In this document: piece after piece, positions 11,950 through 23,861 of the stretch
Layout of the letters: each line of letters starts with the position of its first letter
Position numbering within the stretch: the stretch's first letter is position 1
NCBI GenBank assembly: GCA_031772625.1
Contig: CM062814.1
Location: 360,999,750-361,063,749, forward strand
Source of the DNA: Pinus tabuliformis
Lineage: Eukaryota > Streptophyta > Pinopsida > Pinales > Pinaceae
Direction: 5' to 3'
Length of the DNA: 64,000 nucleotides
Made by a program: the position numbers and the translations under genes
Notes under the pieces: model-generated
What the model was told of the DNA's origin: nothing
Databases searched by the model: none
The model's input: only the letters and a program-made list of their open reading frames with translations

Positions 11950-13239
11950 TCAATTATCCATAACACTCTCACACACTATGCATAGGTAGACCATTCCCCC
12001 CTCCAATGGGAAAAAGGACATACATGTCCACAGAGCATGTGAAAATCAAGCGCATGAATTGAGAATTCATAAAACCGAAAAACCAATCCAAAAAAGTGGC
12101 GCAATTGATGACAAAGGAATTGAATAAAGACATGTATTAGAGGTAAAAATCGCCAAAAAAAGATAAAAATAGATATCTACATTGTTATGTGAAAAGATGT
12201 TCACCGCAAGCGGTATTAGTAATGGACGCATAATTCGTGGTAAGCAGTAATGACTGTCATGAATTGATTGGAGAAATATATAATATAATGAATATATAAC
12301 ATAAGTTACCATGAATGTTGGCTTGTAAAAGTGTTGTTAAAATGGTAAATATTCGTAGAAATGAATCCATACGTGGCAATATAATAGAGAGCATTTAGCA
12401 GTGTATGAAAATACTCCAATGCCATAAGCAGAGCCACTGCTGCCAGCAGGCATTCATAGCCTCAACAAGGTTGCTTTTTAACATTGAAAATGAGCTAAAG
12501 TCCTCCTATTAGTATGTAGTTTATTCTTCTTTTTCTTCCGTAAAGAGACCACTATGCTGGCATGGTGACCAGATGATCATAGTGCCATTCACCAAGATAT
12601 AACAAAATGATCAGGTTGGATAGTAATGAGACCCACTGTCCTTCTAATATTTGTAATCATCAAGAAGGTCATTACCTTAGTTTGGTAGCCAAAAATGGAA
12701 TTTCACTTGTTACATCTTTATGATCATGGTAGGTTGGCTCATGATGAGACCCCCTATCCTCTTTAAGACAATGTTCATTTCATTTTCATATTTCTTTATT
12801 CTCATTTTTCTCATCTTTTGATGTTTTCGTGAAAAGAGGGAGGCTTATTTGCTCCTTAAGAGTCAGGGATGGTGTAAGAAGTAAAAATATGCCAAGGAAA
12901 GGGTATAATTCCACCCCCATCTCATCATTTCGAGGGGATTTGTCCATTTAAAAGTGTGGCAAATAAGCCAACATGGTTTGAAATAATTAATCATCTTAGG
13001 ATGTGTCCAAAATAGATGTCTATCCAGTCATTATAGAGATGCACCATATCAAATTTTGGATAAAGATAACCATTAAGAGGCTTCATAAATCATAATAGTG
13101 TTGATATTATTGTTTTTCTTTATGTTAGGCACTAATACACTCAGATGATGTTTATTCAAAACATAAAAGTAAAAGAAGGTAGAACAATGATTGGCAATGA
13201 ATCAAATAAAAGAAATCACAATTCGTCCTAAACTAAACA
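11950..13239. other. Element A internal non-coding stretch
   Basis: AT-rich sequence with no coding signal. Words such as GATCATAGTGCCATTCACCA and CTCATGATGAGACCCC recur loosely between 12560 and 12770, suggesting old local repeats. Nothing else was recognised. Confidence 0.4.
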
Positions 13240-14335
13240 TAAATGTGTTGTTCAATTGATGGACCAAAAATTGTTCAATCATTTGAACAACAAAATTGAA
13301 AAGAAAGCAAAATTGTTGTTCAATTTATTTAACACCAATCGTTCAATCGATTGAACAACAAAATTGAAAAAAAAAAAAAAACTAATGTTCAATTGATTGA
13401 ACAAAAAAATTTAAGGGAAAGCAAAATTTTGGTTCAATTGATTGAACAACAATCTTTCAATCGATTGAACAAAAAAATCAGAAAGAAAACACGCAAGATT
13501 GTTGTTCAAATGATTGAGCAACAATCGTTCAATCATATGAACAACACAAATTGAAAATGAAACTCAAGAGTGTTGTTAAATCAATTGAACAACAATCGTT
13601 CAATCCTTTGAACAAAAAAAATTGAAAAATAACACTCAAGAGTGTTGCTCAATCAATTGAACAACAATCATTCAATCGTTTGAACAGAAAAAATTGAAAA
13701 ATAACAAGCGCAAAAGTGTTGTTCAATCGATTGAACAAAAATCGTTCCATCGTTTGAACAACAAATATTAGTAAATAAAACTACAAAAGTGTTGTTCAAT
13801 TGATTGAACAACAATCGTTCAATCGTTTCAATATCAAAAATAAAAGAATAAAAACACAAAAAATTATGTTCAATCGATTACATAGAAATCGTTCAATCAT
13901 TTGAGCAACAAAAATTGAAAAAAAAATAAAAACACAAAAAATGTTATTCAATCGATTGAACAACGATCGTTCAATATTTTGAAGAACGAAAATGTAAAAA
14001 TGAAAATGCAAAAAGTGTTATTCAATCGATTTTGTAGTAATCATTCAATTGTTTGAACAACAAAAATTTAAAAATCCAAAAAGTGATGTTCAATTGATTA
14101 AACAACAATCACTTAATCGTTTGAACAACGAAAATATAAAAACGCAAAAAGTGTTGTTCAATCGATTGACCAACAATCCTTCAATCATTTGAGCAACAGT
14201 TTCCATACATAAAAATAAGTGTTGTTCAATAGATTGAACAACAATTCTTCAATCGAATGAACAACGATGCACACATAAGCATGAGTGTTGTCTAATTGAT
14301 TGAACAATAATCGTACAATCGATTGAATAACACTT
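13240..14335. repeat. Palindromic satellite-like array, about 70 bp unit, 16 copies
   Basis: Sixteen units start near 13246, 13315, 13386, 13430, 13498, 13570, 13642, 13716, 13788, 13862, 13940, 14015, 14082, 14151, 14219 and 14284. A typical unit holds the perfect palindrome TGTTCAATCGATTGAACA, then a half-related palindrome GTTCAATCGTTTGAAC, then an A-rich spacer of about 30 bp. Units differ by several substitutions, so the array is old. It lies between integrase and the accessory ORF of element A. Open frames through it on either strand are by-products. Confidence 0.9.
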
Positions 14336-14499
14336 ACTAATCACTAAAAACAGGAAAAACCCTCATATTTACATGGTGGTACCAAACTAAATTACAATCA
14401 ATCAAAAAGAATATACATTATTTACAATTTAAAAAAATCTCAATGTTTTGAAAGAAAAGTTGCAGGGTCATCACTCTCTGTAGCTAAGATTTGCATGGA

Positions 14500-15820
14500 G
14501 GAGTCCTTGCATACCTGCTGGCAAAAATAATCCTTCATGAGTGGTTTGTGGTAGAGATGCAATCAATGTCCATTCGCTGTAAAATAATGGCAAGACCCAT
14601 CAATGGTAGTCAAAGTAAGAGTTCCATTGTTATGTACTTCTTGAATCTCATAAGCGTCGAGCCATCTTGTTTGCAACTTGCTCGGAAAGTTCTGGGATCT
14701 GGAGTAGTAAAGGAGTGCCTAATCTCCTTTTTGAAATGTCTTCCTTTTTATGAGTATGTCATGCCACTTTTCCCTTTGTTGCTGAGTAATTGCAGGTCAT
14801 TTCAAAGCTAGCAGTTCAGCTTCATCTAGTTCATTGATTTGTTGCACTTTCTTGGTTTTGGCTTCTGTTAAATCCAACTCCACTTCCTAAGCCATTATTA
14901 GAGTCTTTATTTCGAATTCGATTGGAAAAATAGGTTCTTTGCCAAAAATGAGCTACTTTGGAGAGTATCTAGTAGTATTCCTCCAAGTCGTGCGATAGGC
15001 CCACAAGGCATATAATAATCTAACAACCCAGTCTCACCGATGCGTTGAGACTGTTTTCGTTAGAATCGCTTCAATGACCTTATTGGTGCTTTCGACCTGC
15101 CCATTCGCCTGTGGGTGATACGAGGACGTGATCTTATGTTTGATGTGATGGCTTCTAAGAGTGGCAATAATGTTGTGTCCTATAAATTTCCCTCCCCCAT
15201 CTGTTATCACTTCCCGCGGTAAACCATACCACAAAAATAGCCCAAAGAGGAATTTAATCATGGCTTCCTCTATGGATCTTGGTAAATATGCTATTTCCAC
15301 CCATTTAGTCACATAATATGTGGCAACCAATATGTAGGCATTCTGATTCGATGGCAGATGGAATGGGTCAACAAAGTCCAACGTCCATCCTTCAAAGGGT
15401 CCTATGACTAGTTGGGGTGGCAGTGGGATTTCATCAGATTGGCTAGGTTGGCCAATCCTTTGGTAGCTAAAACAACCCTGGGCATATTTCTTAGAATCTT
15501 TAAAAATAGTTGGCCAATAATAGCCCATATGTATTACCTTATACCCTGTCTTTTGATCGAAAAAGTGACCTCCGTAGGGCTCATCATGGAAAGCTTTCAG
15601 GACGTCATAAATCTCATCCTAGCAAATGCATTTGTGTATACACATGTCGGACCCTGTGTGAAAAAGATATCTACCAATCCAAGAGAATTAGGTGTTGTGC
15701 TGAACGATTTGTTTCCTCTCCCTCATTGTCAAATGTCTGGGCAACTTCCCTACTTCCAGATAATTTGACACATTTGCATACCATGGCATCTTGACTATCG
15801 TGGTAAAAAATGTTCATTTG
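14500..15820 (-). pseudogene. Element A integrase
   Basis: This would insert element cDNA into chromosomes. Read on the - strand, the zinc-binding region has FHDEPYGGH and a GCFSYQRIG box in which the second Cys of the HHCC finger is Tyr. The best-preserved core (15528-15034) has LDFVDPF, VITDGGGKF and SYHPQANGQVESTNK, so the D, D and E catalytic positions are present. The C-terminal part (15033-14500) is interrupted by stops but recognisable from LYALWAYRTTWRNTT to LQTRWLDAYEIQEV. The gene follows RT-RNase H in the standard Ty3/Gypsy order. Confidence 0.87.
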
Positions 15821-15824
15821 GGAA

Positions 15825-17330
15825 TTGGTCATCCACTACTAGTGGATCATTTACCTTCGGGATTCGAGAGAGAAAATCAACAACTCGTTTTTTCGTACCC
15901 AAATGATCCTTAATAGTAATATCAAAATCCTGCAAAAGTAATAGCCAAAGAGTCACTCGACCATTTGTGATAGGCTTGTCAGCAAAATACCAAATAACGG
16001 AGTGGTCAGTATATAGAAAAACTTGGTATCCAGTTATGTAATGTCTGAATTTGTTTATTGCATAAATAACAACTAAGAATTGTTTTTTTGTTACTATATA
16101 ACTAAGTTTTGTAGGAGTAATATTTTTTCTAATCTAATATATAACATAAGGCTACTTGTCCTCTTCCTGGCTGAGGACAATGCTTATAGCTGAATCTTAT
16201 GCGTCCGTGGATATGTGAAAAGGCAACTCCCATTTTGGTCCACGTAATACTAGTGTGGTCGAGACTAACTTATTTAAACTTGTAAAAGTTTTGTCACATT
16301 TTTCAGACCATTTGAAATCAACATTTCCAGTTAAAGCATATAAAGATGCAGCAATTTGTGAAAAGTTTTTAATAAATCTAGGATAATAGCCTGCATATCC
16401 CAGGAAACTACGTTCCTCTGTCTGAGTACAGGGAGTAGGCAGTAAAAGAATTACCTGAATTTTTGTTGGGTCTACCTATATAACTGTTGCAAAAATATAA
16501 TGTCCCAAGATTACACCTTCAGTCATTGTCATGTGACACTTGAAATTACTTAAACATAACCTGGTAGCAATGCATCACTCTAAAACCTTTTCTAATGTTT
16601 GCAGTGCTTGATCAAATTCATACACCTATGGAGTAAAGTCGTCCATATATATATCAACTCCTTCATTTATCAAGTCGGCAAAAATGCTAAGTATAGCTCT
16701 TTGAAACGTGGCTGGGGCATTACATAAGATGAATGGTAATACTCTGTAAGCGAACGTACCCCAGGGATAGGTGAAGGTTGGCTTATCTTGGTCTTCAAGG
16801 GTGATCTGAATCTAATTGTAGCCACTCAAGTTTTCTAGAAAGGAAAAGAATTTCTTCCCTCCCAAGGTATCAAGGATTTCATTGATAAAGGGGAGAGGGA
16901 AATGATCTTTCTTTGTTTCCTTGTTCAGTTCGCGGTAATCTACATAGATACGCCATTTCCCATTTTTCTTGGGGATGACCACTAATCGAGAAACTGATTT
17001 GTTATCCGAAATAGGATAAATGAAATTCATATCAAACAATTTTTGTAATTCTTCTTTCACAATATCCTTAAGGTGTGGATTCAATCTCCACTGAGGCTCT
17101 CGTATCGGTTGAGCATCCTTCTCGGTATAGATGTGATGAATACACAATTGTGGGCCTATACCCTTCATATCGAGATAATCCCAGGAAAAATCCCCTTTAT
17201 ATTTCTTTAGGATTTGAATGAGCTTTTTCTGTTGATCACTGTCGAAGCTATCATTCATGTTTAAAAATTTGTGTGATTCAATTTCCACTAGCTTGTTTTA
17301 TGAACAACAATAGTCTGGATGTGTTGATCA
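15825..17330 (-). pseudogene. Element A reverse transcriptase and RNase H
   Basis: The RT start is open at 17288-16812 and contains PIREPQWRLNPHLKDIVKEE, IPKKNGKWRIYVDYRELNK and DHFPLPFINEILD, an Athila-style RT. Past 16812 the frame has stops but carries the active-site box YMDDF near 16632-16650. The RNase H then follows, with an STDA box near 16190, FRHYITGYQVFLYTDHSVI near 16000-16050 and LQDFDITIKDH. Unlike elements B and C, the first RNase H Asp seems to be kept here and no second RNase H was found. This fits the Athila lineage. Confidence 0.87.
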
Positions 17331-17559
17331 TCAATATCCTTTAAGGGATCTTCCGATGCTTCATTATCAACGCTTGTTTTCATCATTGGACACTTTACAT
17401 TGCTCACATCAGCTAGCTGATTGATGAAGTTATTGATAACATCATCTTTAGTCTGATCTTTGAATTCTAGTGCCTCTGCTACTATGAGAGGTGAACATAT
17501 GCTTTCTTCTAAGTATTGTGGTGGTTGTTTACATATTTTTACAATGGGAAGACTTGGTC

Positions 17560-18070
17560 TGGGATGGGGATATAAAAAAATATTTTTTTATAGCATCCCA
17601 CTTTGCAATAGTCATGTTTCCCTTATGGCAGCCTATATATGCATCAACTGTCACCAGTGAAGGTCAGAGTAGTATTAGACCCTGCCCATCCAATTGACTC
17701 TTCATGTTTATAACAAGAAAATCTACTGGATATTCCCATGAATTTACAAAGAACTTGATGTCTTGAAGAGTTCCTTCTGGCCTTACCGCCAAATTATCAA
17801 CAAGTTCTAGTAAGGTGGTGGTTGATTCCAAGGCTGGAATACCAAGTGCTTGACAGGTTTATGCTGTTAAAATATTAATGGCTACACCAAGATCAACTAG
17901 CGTGTTGGGAAAGGAGTGACCATATATTTTAACTATCACTATGAAATTTCTAGGATCTTCATACTTTACCAGAGTTTCCTCTCCCAAGAGTAAATTAGAT
18001 AAGGTTCCTACAACATGAATGACGGGTGAAGTTTTTTCTTTCCTCACAGGATTATTTACACATAACTCTT
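17560..18070 (-). pseudogene. Element A aspartic protease
   Basis: Polyprotein-processing protease. On the - strand NTLVDLGVAINIL carries the active-site Asp in the D-L-G-A form usual for Athila and related plant elements. The later LLELVDNLAVRPEGTLQDI and WEYPVDFLVI correspond to the flap and second half of the fold. One stop lies just after the active-site loop near 17875. It sits between gag and RT as expected. Confidence 0.75.
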
Positions 18071-18459
18071 TAATTGTTTTACTATAGAAGGGAATGTCCT
18101 GAATGCCCTAGAGGAGCAAAATTTTTATACAAAGATTTTTTTAGTTCCCCTACAAGATCAAAATTTGGGTACACAATCTGCTTAGATATTGTTAACCCTT
18201 CAGGGAATGGGGGAGAAGTGACTATGAGCTCCTCTAGATTTTTCTATCGATCTCTCTCTTCTCCTCGTTTCATTTTAGTACCAATTATAGGTGGTGGTAT
18301 ATGTACAAGTGGTGGTATATGTATAGGTGGTGTTTCGATCTCAATTTATGGTTGATCCCTATTTTCCTCAGGGGTGGTGATATGTCCTAACCTCATTCTA
18401 AGCTCATAACATTCTCTTTTCTCAGTCTCATAGTCCGAGCTTTCTACAATTTGCACCAG

Positions 18460-19974
18460 CTAGACTGGTTTGTTATTGGGATTTGAATTCAGTAGGGCTG
18501 GGAGTTGAGGGCGCAAAAGAGGCTAATGATTTTGTTGTAATTGATAAGGGGATAACAATGCAGGTTGAGGTTGAGGAACTGTCCCCATAGGATTTTTCAA
18601 TATTCCCAAAGGTTGGTGCCAATTTGTAGACCAATTCGACTTTTGAGAAGTGGAGGCAGACCACTGGGATTGATAGGGATTGCCTTGCCAAACATGAGTA
18701 AAAGGAGAATTTGGCCAGCCATTATAAGGAAAGGATTGAGTTGACCATGGTGTCATAGGGAATGGCTGAGGTTTCCAATTCGAGTAGGGTGATTGGCCTT
18801 GCCATGCTGCCCTAGCGTTCTATTGTTGATTAAATTGTGAAGAATGAAAGAACTAGTATACATCTTATGTCATACCTGGAGGTTTGGCCAGCCACTGTCG
18901 ATGCTGGTTCATTAGATATACTATCTCCATATCTTCTTCTTCTTCCTTGAACTCTTCTTTCAACCCTTAGAGAGATGGACACTATTTAGTGGCATGATCC
19001 TTGGTACAAATAGCACATGTATGAACCATTTCTAATGGACACTCCCGTTGGTTGTGCTCCTTCAGATAGCATGGACAAAATCGACCAAGTTTTGTTCTGC
19101 TAAAGCTTGTTTTTGTTTAGCCTCTAGGACATCTAGATATGTCATGAGGGTGCCTAGGATGTATGTTTTGAAATCTTCTAGGAGGTTACTGATTTTCATT
19201 CATGTTACTCCTCCACTGTGTAGCTTTCCTCCCCTGCTCATGGGATCTCAACTTGTTGATCCTGTGTGTGAGCTTCTTCGCAAACACCTGATACACATGT
19301 AAATGATTTCATCATAATATTCTTGAGAAATATCTCCTTTCCCCATTAAATTTAGAGTTTCTAACCATTTCTCTTTCATTCCTTTAATTAAGATATCTCT
19401 TAGGATTTCTTTTTGTAGGGTGGTGTGTGGAGATCTCTGCAAGTTATAATGGAATTGTTCGACATATTCTTCGAGAGTTTCATTGTCCCTTGCAACCATC
19501 TTAAAAATTTCATCATTTAGCTCCCTAGTCTTGCAAAAGTCTTGGTATCTGGTGAGGAAGGCAGTTTTCATATCATCCCAAGAATTAATAGTACATCCCA
19601 CTGAGACCTAGAAACCATCTTAAAGCTGATCCTTTCAAAGTAGAAGGGAAGAATTTTAGCTTTTGGGGGTCAATGGTGTAGTCATACCCTCTACAGAGGA
19701 TGTCAAATTCAAATAGGAAGGCATCAGGGTCCTCTATGATCATCCCATGAAACGTTGGGATGCTCTGTAGAGGAATAGCCTTCATGGGGGTATTGGCCAC
19801 TTGGTCGACTATGGGGTATTCCAATGTCAAGGTTTGACCTTGATGTAGTTGGTTTTCCATTTAGTCAAAGACATGCCAATACTCTTCAGGGATTTTAGGG
19901 GGTGATTTTTGAGCAAGTGAGGGATTAACAACACGATATGGATTTCCAGCACTGCCTAGATTTGGGATCATAGG
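18460..19974 (-). pseudogene. Element A gag, interrupted by element C
   Basis: Capsid/nucleocapsid protein. The frame 19860-19585 carries FHGMIIEDPDAFLFEFDIL and LKFFPSTLKGSALRWF, the plant retrotransposon Gag signature. After a frameshift, 19601-19248 continues with FLTRYQDFCKTRELNDEIF and LEEYVEQFHYNLQRS. Zinc-knuckle-like Cys/His groups (CYLKEHNQREC and CAICTKDH followed by C) lie near 19075-18970. A Pro/Gln/Trp-rich tail covers 18756-18470. Codons upstream of 19860 stay coding-like to 19974, and the sense resumes at 33877, so C inserted inside the N-terminal part of gag. Confidence 0.87.
19970..19974. repeat. Target-site duplication of element C, left copy (ATAGG)
   Basis: ATAGG immediately precedes the TGTTATCACC start of the 5' LTR. 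The same 5-mer follows the 3' LTR at 33872-33876. Confidence 0.95.
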
Positions 19975-20194
19975 TGTTATCACCTAGAACTACAGTCACA
20001 TGTATATAATTTTTGTCCAAAGTTCACTGTCAAAAATTGGTGTCAAATGGGTTTTGTCCTATGTTTCTTACTTAGGGGTCATGTTTCTAAAGGGTCTTGA
20101 TGTGAATCATTATCTAATACTATTGGTCATCCTCCATCATGATTGCATAAGCCATGTCTTATCTTGTACATGTCACTGGTCCTTTCCGTATTTT

Positions 20195-20350
20195 CGCAGC
20201 GCAGTCTTATTGGTTGATTTTGCAGCGCAATGATGTTTTAGCCTTTTCGCAGTGCGTCAGCATCCAGCCATTTTGCAGCGCATTTTGCTAATTTATAACT
20301 ATCTGCGCTACGAAATCGCAGTTTCGGGCATTTTGCAGCGCAGATTCCTA
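20195..20350. repeat. Cluster of GCAGCGCA-type words in element C LTR
   Basis: TTTTCGCAGCGCA, TTTTGCAGCGCA, TTTTCGCAGTGCG, TTTTGCAGCGCA and TTTTGCAGCGCA, plus ATCTGCGCTACGAAATCGCAG, fall within 160 bp. The 3' LTR has the same cluster at about 30345-30505. These are GC-rich words in an AT-rich background and could be protein-binding sites. Confidence 0.7.
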
Positions 20351-20688
20351 AAGGGTCACATCTGGGGATGAGTCATTGTCTCCGTCCGGTTATTGTCAGT
20401 TGGCGTACCTCCCAAACACTTATGAGTCATCACTCCACCAATAGATCCATAGGCATGCACATAAAAATCATTCTAACGGTTTTGTCATGCATGAATGTTT
20501 TATGATGTTTGTAAATGATGCATAAAGTGGCCAGCTTGTGTGATAAGATATTTGAATTGCAAATGAGCCCGAGTTCGAATGAGCCCGAGTTTCTTTTTCA
20601 AGTGAGCCTGCGTTTTAAAAAAAAAATTGAATTTTCCATTTGAGTTGAAGCTGGTGGTGATTCTCTGTGCAAAAATTTCGAAAGCGGA

Positions 20689-22284
20689 ATGGAGAGGAAG
20701 GAGCATCGGTCTGGAAGATGTCAGAGAACAGAGCCTGAAGGATTGGATCTTGCATTGAGAGACGAAGGGGTCAGGAAAGCTTTCAAGGATGCTGGCTGTT
20801 GGAATTTCTGTGAGAAGCTGCAGGGTGGCCATGCTGAGGTAACAAAAGAGTTTGCCTTGAACTTTACAGGTTTAAGTTCTAAAGTATCTATGTTAGAATT
20901 TCAAGTATCTCCAGTGGCAATTGCTAATGTAACTGAAATTCCAAGAGGAGGGCAGGAGTGGTTTAAGAACTTTAAATTTGATTTGAACCCCTGCAAAGAA
21001 TTTCTTAAAGAGGCATATGTGAATGAGGATTTAACCAAGGCTGTGCCTAGGAGCTATGTTAAGGAGCACTATGCTCTGCTTCTTACATGTATTCAAAAGT
21101 ATTTAACCTGTGAGGGTAGATATAACAAGGTTTACTCCTATCACTTTAAGTTGTTGTTGCATTTTACTGGTAAAGCCTCTATAGATATTCCATTTTACTT
21201 GTTTCGTAGTCTCAGCAAGATGTGTGATAAAGTTCAATTAAGGAAGGATGACTGTGAGACATCATTATTTCACCATGGTTTAGTGAAACTGTTAGTGCTG
21301 GATGGTCTTCAGAAAATTGGTAGGGATTGGAATTCTTTCATCTATATGGCTGGTTTCCAGAGTAAGACAGGCCTCACCCCACAGCCGGTTAGAGAAAGAG
21401 AAGAATCAGTGGAGGAACCTACAATAGCTGAGCTTAGAAAGGAGGCTAGGGATAAAAAGAAAACCAAGTCTCAGTTGAACGTACCGGTAAAGCCCTTGGT
21501 TCTTAAAGAGCCACCTCAGCCATCATCAAAGGAAAAGGTTAAGCACAAGAAAGATGTACTTGGATCAAGTGGGTCTGAAAGAGTATCAAGAGTTAAAACA
21601 AGGAGTCAATTAAGCAAAGAGAAGGGAAAATCAGTAGCTGTTGAGGAAAGTCCAATATCAAAGGCCAGCTTAAGTGATTTGCTTGAGGCCATTGAGTTTG
21701 AGCAGGTAGAACCGGTGCATGTTGAACCCATGCATATTGATTTGACTCAATCATCACCGGAGAGCACTAAGAAATCCAAAGCTTCGAAGAGACTAAGGTT
21801 TGATGAACCTAGTGAGGAGTTTATTTTCAAACCACGAAGGCCGGTTACAAGGAAACAAGTTAGAGAAGCTGAGAAAGTGCATAAAGGAGAGAAAGTTGTA
21901 AAGATGCCCAGAACAGAGGTAATTGAAGTATTGTCCAAAACAGTGGAGGCAGTCAAGCATAAAGACAAGAACAGAAAAGTTATTATTACCCAAGGAGGAA
22001 ATGTTATAGCCATAAAGAATCAAGCGGGGACAGCAAAAGATGAAATTGCCAAAGCAAAGAATGTCATTAGAGAGCGTGCAGTCAAGTATGCCAACTATCG
22101 AAGAGCTGTGTTAAAGGGTAGTAAAAACCTAGTGAGTCAAGTGGATTCAGTGGCTGATGTGTATACATGGACAGTTCCAGCTATTAAACAAGCTAAATTC
22201 ATCAGTAAAATGAACATGACTCTAAGAGCTGAAAACAAATCCCTGAGGAGGGAGATTGCAAATTTAAAAGCACAGCTAGGTTAA
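20689..22284 (+). CDS. LTR-borne accessory ORF, 5' LTR copy (531 codons)
   Basis: A long intact ORF lies wholly inside the 5' LTR, starting at the ATG of ATGGAGAGGAAG. Residues about 45-230 form a globular domain with EFALNFTGLSSKVSMLEFQV, GGQEWFKNFKFD and FHHGLVKLLVLDGL (His-His near residue 195). Residues about 240-480 are highly charged and rich in Lys, Arg, Glu and Ser, with nuclear-localisation-like clusters. The last 30 residues (MNMTLRAENKSLRREIANLK) predict a coiled coil. I see no catalytic motif. It resembles the putative plant transposon protein group, by recollection only. In this LTR copy the ORF lies upstream of the LTR TATA box, so it would need another promoter. Element A has a related broken ORF in its 3' internal region. 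Confidence 0.85.
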   Translation: MERKEHRSGRCQRTEPEGLDLALRDEGVRKAFKDAGCWNFCEKLQGGHAEVTKEFALNFTGLSSKVSMLEFQVSPVAIANVTEIPRGGQEWFKNFKFDLNPCKEFLKEAYVNEDLTKAVPRSYVKEHYALLLTCIQKYLTCEGRYNKVYSYHFKLLLHFTGKASIDIPFYLFRSLSKMCDKVQLRKDDCETSLFHHGLVKLLVLDGLQKIGRDWNSFIYMAGFQSKTGLTPQPVREREESVEEPTIAELRKEARDKKKTKSQLNVPVKPLVLKEPPQPSSKEKVKHKKDVLGSSGSERVSRVKTRSQLSKEKGKSVAVEESPISKASLSDLLEAIEFEQVEPVHVEPMHIDLTQSSPESTKKSKASKRLRFDEPSEEFIFKPRRPVTRKQVREAEKVHKGEKVVKMPRTEVIEVLSKTVEAVKHKDKNRKVIITQGGNVIAIKNQAGTAKDEIAKAKNVIRERAVKYANYRRAVLKGSKNLVSQVDSVADVYTWTVPAIKQAKFISKMNMTLRAENKSLRREIANLKAQLG

Positions 22285-22454
22285 CTAGCTGCTCATTGAT
22301 GGTGAGAGAGGTCATTTTCTAAATTTTGGCAAATTTTGTTAAAGCTCCATTGTTTTGGAGACATATAGGTCTCTGCTACCTGTAAAGAAGATTTTAAAAA
22401 TTAGAAGTTCAAGCAAAAAATTCCTTACTGCAAATACACTCTGTTTTAGCAAAA

Positions 22455-22488
22455 ACAACAGTTTCGTAGCGCGCTACCAAACTGCTGT
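22455..22488. repeat. Long palindrome in element C 5' LTR
   Basis: Two 16-base arms around a 2-base centre, with two mismatched pairs here. The 3' LTR copy (32605-32638) is perfect. Confidence 0.85.
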
Positions 22489-22687
22489 AGTTGCTGTTTT
22501 TGGATGAAGACAAACAGTTTAATGGTAAGATCAGCAAATTTTTGAAGGAAATGCCTAAGGAACATAAGGGAGACCACATGAGGCTATCCTAGCCATTCAG
22601 ATAATGACAAATGTGCCTTTTTGTAAAGGTGAAATATTTTGTCTCAAGTTAAAACTTTTATAAAGGTACTTTATGACCAGTTAGGGT

Positions 22688-22882
22688 TTGGCAGAAATGG
22701 AATACGAGGAGTATTGTTTTGGTTTATACACATGTTCGTCAACGAAGCCTCCAACACATCTGAAATATGGTGATGCTCATAAATTTTGGGGTATTAAAGA
22801 GCTGGGAACATGTTGCTTAACTTTAGAAGGATGGTGGGAGACAAGGACCGGAAAAATAGGAGTTTGTTCTTATGATCAATGA
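22688..22882 (+). CDS. Short ORF in element C 5' LTR (64 codons)
   Basis: A small open frame downstream of the 531-codon ORF is kept open in both LTRs (also 32838-33032). It is rich in aromatic and Cys residues, for example YGDAHKFWGIKELGTCC. With LTRs only about 1% apart, two intact copies are weak evidence of coding. Family unknown. Confidence 0.25.
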   Translation: MAEMEYEEYCFGLYTCSSTKPPTHLKYGDAHKFWGIKELGTCCLTLEGWWETRTGKIGVCSYDQ

Positions 22883-23112
22883 ACCATCAGCGCATTCAGT
22901 ATCCAATGCTAACCTTGTTCATTGCATCCACTTCTCAGTTATCTCGGCCAAACTGAAAGGAGACAGGTGTCCAAGAGCAAAGAAAGATAATGATACGAGG
23001 AAGATAGAATTAGATATGTAGTTTAATTAGCACTCTTTGTAATTACAGTCAGTGCTTAATGTATTTAATGAATTAGTTAATTGATAGATAAGGGTAATTA
23101 GTAATAGTCTTC

Positions 23113-23172
23113 GAGCTCCCCTCATGCTGGAGGAGGAAGCTCATAGTGGTTAAGATTGTATCTCTATATATA
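23113..23172 (+). promoter_or_regulatory. Hairpin and TATA box of element C 5' LTR
   Basis: An imperfect hairpin (GAGCTCCCCTC, then GAGGAGGAAGCTC, 23113-23142) is followed by TATATATA at 23165-23172. Transcription would start near 23195, leaving a short R-U5 of about 0.5 kb. The 3' LTR keeps TATATA at 33315-33320. Confidence 0.6.
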
Positions 23173-23724
23173 GATCAGACTTTGATGTAGTGGGGGTTGG
23201 ATGTTTTGGAGAAGACTGTTTTTGGTTTATGTATAAACAAATTTCAGTAATGCAAATGACTGTGTTTTGTTCTCAGGATTCACAATGGATCTTCTTGTTC
23301 AAATGTGTGATGGTATTCTTTCTTTAAGGTTCTTTTACAGTTTTGTTAATGCATAATCACTCAGAACTCATGAATCATGCTCTGACTTCCTGTATGCCTT
23401 GGCAAACTGTGGTTTCAAAGTTATGTTTGAACATATAGATGTAAAGTGCCCTGATTTCTATGAAAAGATAGTGTTTTTGTTTGCTGAGATATGAGAGACT
23501 CCATAAGCCCAATGGGAATCAATTCAATGTTGTCCAGCCAGCTTATTTTTCATGTGTCTTATAAGAGTTAGCCATCTTTTCTTGTCATTAGTCAATATTC
23601 ATAATCTGTGAGAGAGCCCTCTCAGACTAAGGAGGCTAAGCCTTAGTCCAAAGCCTGGTTTGAAATAGTTACACAGAATCTTGCTGATTGGCAGCCTTCA
23701 GTGCTTGATTTTTTGATAACATTT

Positions 23725-23742
23725 TGGTGCGTCTGCCGGGAG
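23725..23742 (+). other. Primer-binding site of element C
   Basis: TGGTGCGTCTGCCGGGAG begins three bases after the 5' LTR. Its TGG start and GCCGGG core resemble the tRNA-Asp-type sites of Athila/Tat elements (about 12 of 18 positions by eye), so the tRNA identity is tentative. Confidence 0.6.
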
Positions 23743-23861
23743 CCTGAAGATTACTCATTCCCGTAGTTATAAGATTGAATTTCTGAAGGTAGCAGGAGTT
23801 CAAAAAGGTTTTCGAGGCTGCATTCTACCTTGGTGACTCCATGAATTTTAAAGTTTGAAAG

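Larger units (their letters stand above)
19975..23721 (+). repeat. Element C 5' LTR (3747 bp)
   Basis: TGTTATCACCTAGAACTACAG to TTTGATAACA. It contains, in order, a cluster of TTTTGCAGCGCA-like words (20195-20350), a 531-codon ORF (20689-22284), a long palindrome (22455-22488), a 64-codon ORF (22688-22882), a hairpin and a TATA box (23165). A TATA position this close to the 3' end means U3 is over 3 kb and includes the ORF. Confidence 0.96.

Noticed and set aside
13668..14011. - strand ORFs with repeated RLNN words
   Set aside because: They follow the periodicity of the palindromic array and share no protein family.
13240..14335. CRISPR-like array (regular repeats with about 30-bp spacers)
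   Set aside because: The spacers are A-rich and similar to each other, the units diverge, there are no cas genes, and the context is a plant retrotransposon.
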